In this document: in pieces, positions 59,876-64,000 of the stretch
Layout of the letters: the number at the start of each line of letters is the position of its first letter
How positions within the stretch are numbered: the stretch's first letter is position 1
From: Streptomyces lacrimifluminis
Lineage (GTDB): Bacteria; Actinomycetota; Actinomycetes; Streptomycetales; Streptomycetaceae
NCBI RefSeq assembly: GCF_014646095.1
Contig: NZ_BMMU01000033.1
Span: 1-64,000, forward strand
DNA: 64,000 nucleotides
Reading direction: 5' to 3'
The notes under the pieces: model-generated
The model's input: only the letters and a program-made list of their open reading frames with translations
Told to the model about the DNA's origin: nothing
The model's database searches: none
Program-made: the position numbers and the translations under genes

Positions 59876-60226
59876 CAGGAGAGCACCGCGCCCGCGGCCC
59901 TCGTCGCGGAACTCGCCACGGCGGCGGAGGCCGTGCAGGGGGTGGCCTTCCTCCGGCCGGGCCTGGCCGACCGGCTGCGCTCCGCGCTGTCGCGGCCCCC
60001 GGCGGGCACCGACGAGGCACCGTTCGCCGGGGTGCGCGTGACCCGCCGGGACGACGACGGTTCCTGGCACGTCGAGATCCACGTCGTCGCGCTGCGGCGG
60101 GCCAGAACCCTGGACGTGGCCCGGGTCGTCCGGGACACGGTTGAGCGCCGCCTGGGCGCTCCGGAGTACGCCCAGCCCTCGCGGCCCGCCCCGAGGGTCA
60201 CCGTGACGGTCACGGGTCTCGTCTGA
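59870..60226 (+). CDS. Asp23/Gls24-like envelope stress protein
   Basis: GTG 59870 gives 118 residues. AAEAVQGVAFLRPGLADRLR, EIHVVALRRARTLDVARVVR and the final VTVTVTGLV follow the alternating helix-strand pattern of alkaline-shock protein 23 domains. Such proteins assemble under the membrane with AmaP/DUF6286 partners. The ribosome site is weak and the start is uncertain. It faces the anti-sigma gene. Confidence 0.6.
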   Translation: MHQESTAPAALVAELATAAEAVQGVAFLRPGLADRLRSALSRPPAGTDEAPFAGVRVTRRDDDGSWHVEIHVVALRRARTLDVARVVRDTVERRLGAPEYAQPSRPAPRVTVTVTGLV

Positions 60227-60272
60227 CGCCCGTTGGCCTCAGCAGACCGCCGTGGACCCCGTTGCTCCCCGT

Positions 60273-61025
60273 TCAGCTGGGGAAGGTCATCACGGCGACC
60301 GGGGCCGAGGTGGGCTCCTTCGAGCCGCCGTCGGGTTCGACGGTGATGCCCATTCCCGACGCCCCGTCGACGCTGCCCCGCAGCAGGACGGCCTGGTCGC
60401 TGCGGGCGGGGTCCATCAGACCGGCCGGGCGCATGGTTCCGTCCTCGTCGAACCACAGCTGGTAGACCTTCCCGCCGGGCGGAGAGGTCATCCCCGAGAC
60501 GACGAACACCGCCCTGTCCTGGCCACGGGAGACGACGACGGTGGCCGTGGCGCCGCCGGCCAGAGCGGTGGCCCGGGTTCTGGCGTCCGGCGCGGCCAGT
60601 ACGGCGGCGATCCCGTCCGTGGTCCGCGCGGCGCGGCGCGCCTGGGCGCGGGCATCCTCGGCCTCCTGGTGTTGCCACAGAGCCGTTCCGCCGAGCGCCG
60701 TGGCCGCCGCGAGACAGGCGGCGAGCGCCCACCGGGACAGCCTCCGGGTCCTTGGGCCGGGCCGGGCGGCGAGCGCCTGGGCCGGCCTGCCGGGGGTCTC
60801 CTGGCGGACCGTGGTGATCCGGCGCAGCACCTGTTCGCGCAGCCCGGCAGGGGGTGTCGTGGCGACGGCGAGTCCCATGCGGGCGGCGGTCGCGGACAGC
60901 TCGGCGGTCTCCTGCGCGCACGCCTCGCAGCCGGCCAGATGACGCTCGAACGCGGTGTTCTCCGTGTCGGACAGGGCGTGCAGGGCGTAGGCGCCCGTCA
61001 GCCGGTGCAGATCGGTGGTCGTCAC
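60273..61025 (-). CDS. rskA: Anti-sigma factor of SigK (RskA-like)
   Basis: A GTG start at 61025 overlaps the sigma gene stop (GTGA); 250 residues. The zinc-binding anti-sigma domain is His29-x3-Cys33-x2-Cys36 (RHLAGCEACAQE). One membrane helix lies near 97-116 (WALAACLAAATALGGTALW). The outer part ends GMGITVEPDGGSKEPTSAPV, the RskA domain signature. It should hold the sigma factor at the membrane until a signal leads to its proteolysis. Confidence 0.88.
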   Translation of the reverse strand: MTTTDLHRLTGAYALHALSDTENTAFERHLAGCEACAQETAELSATAARMGLAVATTPPAGLREQVLRRITTVRQETPGRPAQALAARPGPRTRRLSRWALAACLAAATALGGTALWQHQEAEDARAQARRAARTTDGIAAVLAAPDARTRATALAGGATATVVVSRGQDRAVFVVSGMTSPPGGKVYQLWFDEDGTMRPAGLMDPARSDQAVLLRGSVDGASGMGITVEPDGGSKEPTSAPVAVMTFPS

Positions 61026-61606
61026 GCGGTCACCCCCAGGCAGTCGCGCAGCCGGATGAGCCCGTCGCGCAGTCGGGTCTTGACGGTCCCCAGCGGAAGC
61101 GCCAGCGCCTCCGCCACCTCGCGGTAGGTCAGCCCCCGGTAGTACGCCAGGGTGACCGCCTGGCGCTGGAGCTCGGTCAGGGTGCGCACACAGCGCCGTA
61201 CCTGCTCCCGCTCCAGCCGTGCCTCGACGTGCTCGACGACCTCGTCGTACTCGGGAAGCCGGTCCAGCAGCGCGGCCTTGTGGTCGCGGGCCGCGGCGGC
61301 GTCCACCGAGCGCACCCGGTCCACCGCCCGGCGGTGCGCCAGCGTGAGGATCCAGTTGATGGCCGTCCCACGGTCGGTCCGGTAGCGGGGAGCGGTCCGC
61401 CACACCTCGACCAGTACCTCCTGCGTCACCTCCTCCGACTGCGCCTGATCGCGCAGCACGGCACGCACGACACCCAGCACCGGGCCCGCCACGGCGTCGT
61501 AGACACCGGCGAACGCGTCCTCGTCCCCGAGAGCCACCTGAGCCAGCAACTCCTCCAGGGCGGGGCCGGTGGACGGATTTCTGCCGATATGTACTGCTTC
61601 TTTCAC
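61022..61606 (-). CDS. sigK: ECF RNA polymerase sigma factor, SigK-like
   Basis: The chosen start is GTG 61606 (VKEAVHIGRN), which has GGAGG 6 nt upstream; in-frame codons to 61687 overlap the promoter. It has 194 residues. Region 2 contains VTQEVLVEVWRTAPRY and TAINWILTLAHRRAVDRVR; region 4 the helix-turn-helix LAYYRGLTYREVAEALALPL and GTVKTRLRDG. Together with the RskA-type anti-sigma it is the SigK pair. Its own promoter and that of the lipid operon 8 kb away carry the same two-box motif. Confidence 0.88.
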   Translation of the reverse strand: MKEAVHIGRNPSTGPALEELLAQVALGDEDAFAGVYDAVAGPVLGVVRAVLRDQAQSEEVTQEVLVEVWRTAPRYRTDRGTAINWILTLAHRRAVDRVRSVDAAAARDHKAALLDRLPEYDEVVEHVEARLEREQVRRCVRTLTELQRQAVTLAYYRGLTYREVAEALALPLGTVKTRLRDGLIRLRDCLGVTA

Positions 61607-61637
61607 CGAGGGCCTCCACGGTCGGGACATGTCCGGT

Positions 61638-61669
61638 CGTAATCCGTTCCCGCTGAGACCCCGGATTGG
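61638..61669 (-). promoter_or_regulatory. Putative autoregulated promoter of sigK
   Basis: On the minus strand CCAATCC (61669-61663), 17 nt, GGATTACG (61645-61638): the same boxes and spacing as before the lipid operon at 53.5 kb. The GTG start is 32 nt downstream. Confidence 0.7.
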
Positions 61670-61730
61670 TTGCAGTGAGGGTGACATCGCAGGTGGCGTA
61701 CGACGACGACGCCGAGTGGCCCGCTCGCCG

Positions 61731-62942
61731 TCAGCGCAGCGCGCTCCTCTGCCGCCACTCGGTCCACGAGAGGTTCCACGCGCCGAAGCCGTTACCGGGC
61801 GCGACCACGCCCTTGGTGTCCTCGCCGGTGATCTCGAAGGGGTCGCCCGGCCGTACCTGCCCGTAGAACCAGGCGGCGTCCGCGTCGCTCATCCCGATGC
61901 ATCCGGAACTCTGGTTGGCCCTGCCGAAGTAACGGGCGTTCCACGGGGCGGCGTGCGCGTACATGCCCGACCAGGTCAGCCGCATCGAGTGGTCGACCAT
62001 CTTGTCGTAGGTGCGGCCCAGGCCCACCGTCTCGGAGTTCATGTTGATCGTGCCCTCCTTGGCCATGAGCACGGCGGTTCCGCGCCAGGAGCGCTTGTCG
62101 CCGCCGGGCGTGCCGCCGGAGACCGGTATGCGCCGGACCGTCTCGCCGTCGCGCACGAGGGTGAGCCGGTGGCTGTCGAGGTCGACCTTGACGATCTGCC
62201 GGGCGCCGATGGTGAAGGCGGTCGTGTAGTCGCGTACGAACCAGCCGCCGTCCGCGCCCGAGTCGGTGCCGTTCAGTTCGGCGTTCAGCGTGACCTTGGT
62301 GCCGGGCTTCCAGTACGTCCTGGGCCGCCAGTCCACCCGGTCCCGGCCCGACCAGTCGCTGATCCAGCCCCAGGAGCCCTCGGTGCCGTTCGAGGTGGTG
62401 AGCTTGAGCTGCTTCTCGACCTCGGCCCGGTTCCTGACGGGATGGTCGAAGACCAGGGAGATCGGCTGGGCGATGCCGACGGTGGCGTCGGCGCCCGGCC
62501 GCCAGTCGACCTTGTTGACCTTGTCGGCCGGAGCCGTGGTGAAGGCGGCCCCGGTGCTCCCGGTGGTTCCGCCCTCGGTCCGGGTCGCCGCCGTCACCGT
62601 GTACGCGGCGCCGGGGACGGACGTGCGGTCGGAGACCCACGAGCGGCCGTCCGCGGCGACCTTGCCGGGGAGCCGGTGGCCCTCGGCGTCGGCGACGGCG
62701 ACCGAGGTGAGTCTGCCGCCCGCGGCCGTGACCTTCACGGGCCTGCCCGCCGGGACCCGTTCTCCCGTGGGTGTGACGGTGACCGTGACAGGGCGGTCGG
62801 AGGGGCGCGGCGTCGCCTTGGCGTCCGGGACGGTGGGGGAGGCGCTCGACGAGCAGGCGGCGAGCGGCGCCAGCAGGGCGGCCACGACGGCGGCCCGGAC
62901 GCGGGGCCGGGCGAGTACGTGAGTGCGGGACGACCGGGACAA
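61731..62942 (-). CDS. L,D-transpeptidase lipoprotein
   Basis: A 403-residue exported enzyme. After a short basic start, LAPLAACSSS is a lipobox (lipidation near Cys30). Two Ig-like domains (about 45-130 and 140-245) precede a YkuD catalytic domain. The catalytic Cys (about residue 346) is in NQSSGCIGMSDADA, with the His in SGMYAHAAPWN. It should make 3-3 cross-links in peptidoglycan. The Ig-like and YkuD arrangement matches mycobacterial LdtMt2-like enzymes. Confidence 0.9.
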   Translation of the reverse strand: MSRSSRTHVLARPRVRAAVVAALLAPLAACSSSASPTVPDAKATPRPSDRPVTVTVTPTGERVPAGRPVKVTAAGGRLTSVAVADAEGHRLPGKVAADGRSWVSDRTSVPGAAYTVTAATRTEGGTTGSTGAAFTTAPADKVNKVDWRPGADATVGIAQPISLVFDHPVRNRAEVEKQLKLTTSNGTEGSWGWISDWSGRDRVDWRPRTYWKPGTKVTLNAELNGTDSGADGGWFVRDYTTAFTIGARQIVKVDLDSHRLTLVRDGETVRRIPVSGGTPGGDKRSWRGTAVLMAKEGTINMNSETVGLGRTYDKMVDHSMRLTWSGMYAHAAPWNARYFGRANQSSGCIGMSDADAAWFYGQVRPGDPFEITGEDTKGVVAPGNGFGAWNLSWTEWRQRSALR

Positions 62943-63069
62943 CGGGACCTCCGGGGAGTGCGGGAAATGTCGGAACGGGGTGGGCCACAGGCGGCGATGT
63001 TGTGACTGTAGAGCCGGAAAACCCGAGGTCAGCCGCTGTTGAGCACGGTGACGGCGACTGGTGAGGAAC

Positions 63070-63660
63070 GGTCATGGTCCCGTCACATTCGCCGGACGGA
63101 GCGGTCATACGCCGCTGTGAGCATCCGTGGTGTCCCCGCGACAGGCCCGGGGAGAAGGAGAGGCTCAGACTGTGTCAGCGCTGCTCGTGTCGCCCAGCCC
63201 TGTGTCCCCGGCACCCGGCCGGTGATGGCCCTCGTCTTCGGGGCTGCCGGCCCGCTGGGCGGTGACGGGCCTGGCGGCGGCGTACCCACCGGCGCTGTGC
63301 GCGGACATGACGGTGACGGGCCCGGCGCTCGGTCGCCGGCTCGCCGTCGCCCGCCCTCTGGGCCCGCCCGTCCCCTGCGCTCGCCCGCCGTCGGCGCTCG
63401 TCCGCCCCCTGGGCTCGTCCGTCCTCTGTGCTCGTCCGCCGTCGGCGCCCACGCCCGGCTGCTGCCCGCCGCCGTCCCCGCCGCCGCGCTGGGCCACCTC
63501 GCGGTGGCGGGCGCGGTACGGGCGGGGCCCTGGCCGCCGCAACTGCCGGCGCGGTTGTCGTCGTCCTCACCTTCGCCCTGCTCGCCCGTCCACCGCGCCC
63601 GACCGAACCCGACGCGCTGCTCTCCGGCCCACGCCGGAGACGGACCCGGACCTGACCACC
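63070..63660. other. Noncoding or decayed stretch before the response regulator
   Basis: No convincing gene in 591 nt. Fragments such as LLPAAVPAAALGHLAVAGAV in one frame and LAAATAGAVVVVLTFALLAR in another could be pieces of a membrane protein broken by frameshifts. A short direct repeat (GCTCGCCCGCCGTCGGCGC and GCTCGTCCGCCGTCGGCGC) occurs near 63387 and 63431. Confidence 0.4.
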
Positions 63661-63678
63661 ACCTAGGGAGAACTGCCG

Positions 63679-64000
63679 ATGCCCCGCGTGCTCCTCATCG
63701 AGGACGACCCTTCCGTACGCGAGGGGGTCGAACTCGGTCTGCGCCGCCGCGGCCACGACGTACGGGCTGCCGCCACCGGCGAGACGGGCCTCGCCGCGCT
63801 GGCCGAGTTCCGCCCCGATCTGCTGCTGCTGGACCTGATGCTGCCCGGAATGAACGGCGTACAGGTCTGCCGGCAGGTCCGCGAGCACAGCCAGCTGCCG
63901 ATCATCATGCTCACCGCGCGCAGCGACGACTTCGACGTGGTCATCGGTCTGGAGGCCGGTGCCGACGACTACATCGTCAAGCCCGCCCGTCCCGAGGTGA
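63679..64000 (+). CDS. OmpR-family response regulator, N-terminal part (runs off the window)
   Basis: ATG 63679 follows GGGAG. The 107 residues seen form a receiver domain: acidic pair EDD in VLLIEDDPSVREG, phospho-acceptor Asp in LLLLDLMLPGMNG, Thr in IIMLTAR and Lys in GADDYIVKPARP. The order and the KPxxxxE continuation fit an OmpR/PhoB-type regulator; the DNA-binding part and its kinase lie beyond the window edge. Confidence 0.9.
   Translation, partial: MPRVLLIEDDPSVREGVELGLRRRGHDVRAAATGETGLAALAEFRPDLLLLDLMLPGMNGVQVCRQVREHSQLPIIMLTARSDDFDVVIGLEAGADDYIVKPARPEV

Noticed and set aside
63074..63265. 63-codon frame before the response regulator
   Set aside because: No domain, odd composition and no ribosome site; treated as part of the decayed stretch.

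Overview
The window is high-GC DNA from a Streptomyces (or very close actinomycete) chromosome. The signs are strong third-position G/C, GTG and TTG starts, many ATGA/GTGA stop-start overlaps, long GC hairpins between convergent genes, and families typical of Streptomyces: YtrA-type GntR regulators, DUF397/DUF6879 loci, SpoIIE-type phosphatases and large secreted subtilases. I see no rRNA, tRNA, CRISPR array or intact transposon. Gene calls rest on reading frames, motifs and remembered family features; nothing was searched.

Layout. 0-8.6 kb: a secreted lipase, a lipoprotein, a GntR-ABC transporter operon and a first giant secreted subtilase. 8.6-12.9 kb: an accessory, partly decayed stretch with a serine-repeat membrane protein, wrecked DUF6879/DUF397 genes, a Phd-like/RelE-like toxin-antitoxin pair plus an orphan copy of its promoter, and a Rieske oxygenase. 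13.0-13.8 kb: a methyltransferase.

13.9-29.2 kb is the centrepiece: one minus-strand operon of 14 genes that reads as a biosynthetic gene cluster. GriI/GriH homologues would make 3-amino-4-hydroxybenzoate. An AMP ligase, two acyl carrier proteins, a ketosynthase, a short ketosynthase-like partner and a ketoreductase would extend it as a type II polyketide. A CreE/CreD-like pair would make nitrous acid from aspartate. Two more AMP ligases and an atypical SDR could diazotise and then process the aryl amine. This combination resembles the cremeomycin and avenalumic-acid type pathways. The ketosynthase carries an in-frame copy of a dispersed intergenic repeat, and I find no dehydratase.

29.2-31 kb holds an AT-rich promoter region and relics of an MFS transporter and an LD-carboxypeptidase. 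31.1-34.6 kb is a second giant subtilase, paralogous to the first. 34.7-37.5 kb is an unrecognised two-gene membrane system sharing a GNQAIG motif. 37.6-50.4 kb carries a DUF4394 protein, a PucR-type regulator, an orphan antitoxin with an eight-codon toxin stub, an MFS exporter, a FAD/Rieske oxidoreductase, a SRPBCC protein with a collagen-like tail, a methyltransferase/CDGSH/iron-enzyme operon, two membrane proteins and a GNAT gene broken by a nonsense codon.

50.6-64 kb: a PAS-GAF-SpoIIE phosphatase, a PRC-barrel protein, and a lipid-modification operon (FAD oxidoreductase, DUF1365, cyclopropane-fatty-acid synthase, DUF1295, hydrolase). The operon has the gene content of the mycobacterial SigK regulon and sits near an ECF sigma/anti-sigma pair like SigK/RskA; the operon and the sigma gene share an identical promoter-like motif. 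The window ends with an L,D-transpeptidase, a decayed stretch and the start of an OmpR-type response regulator.
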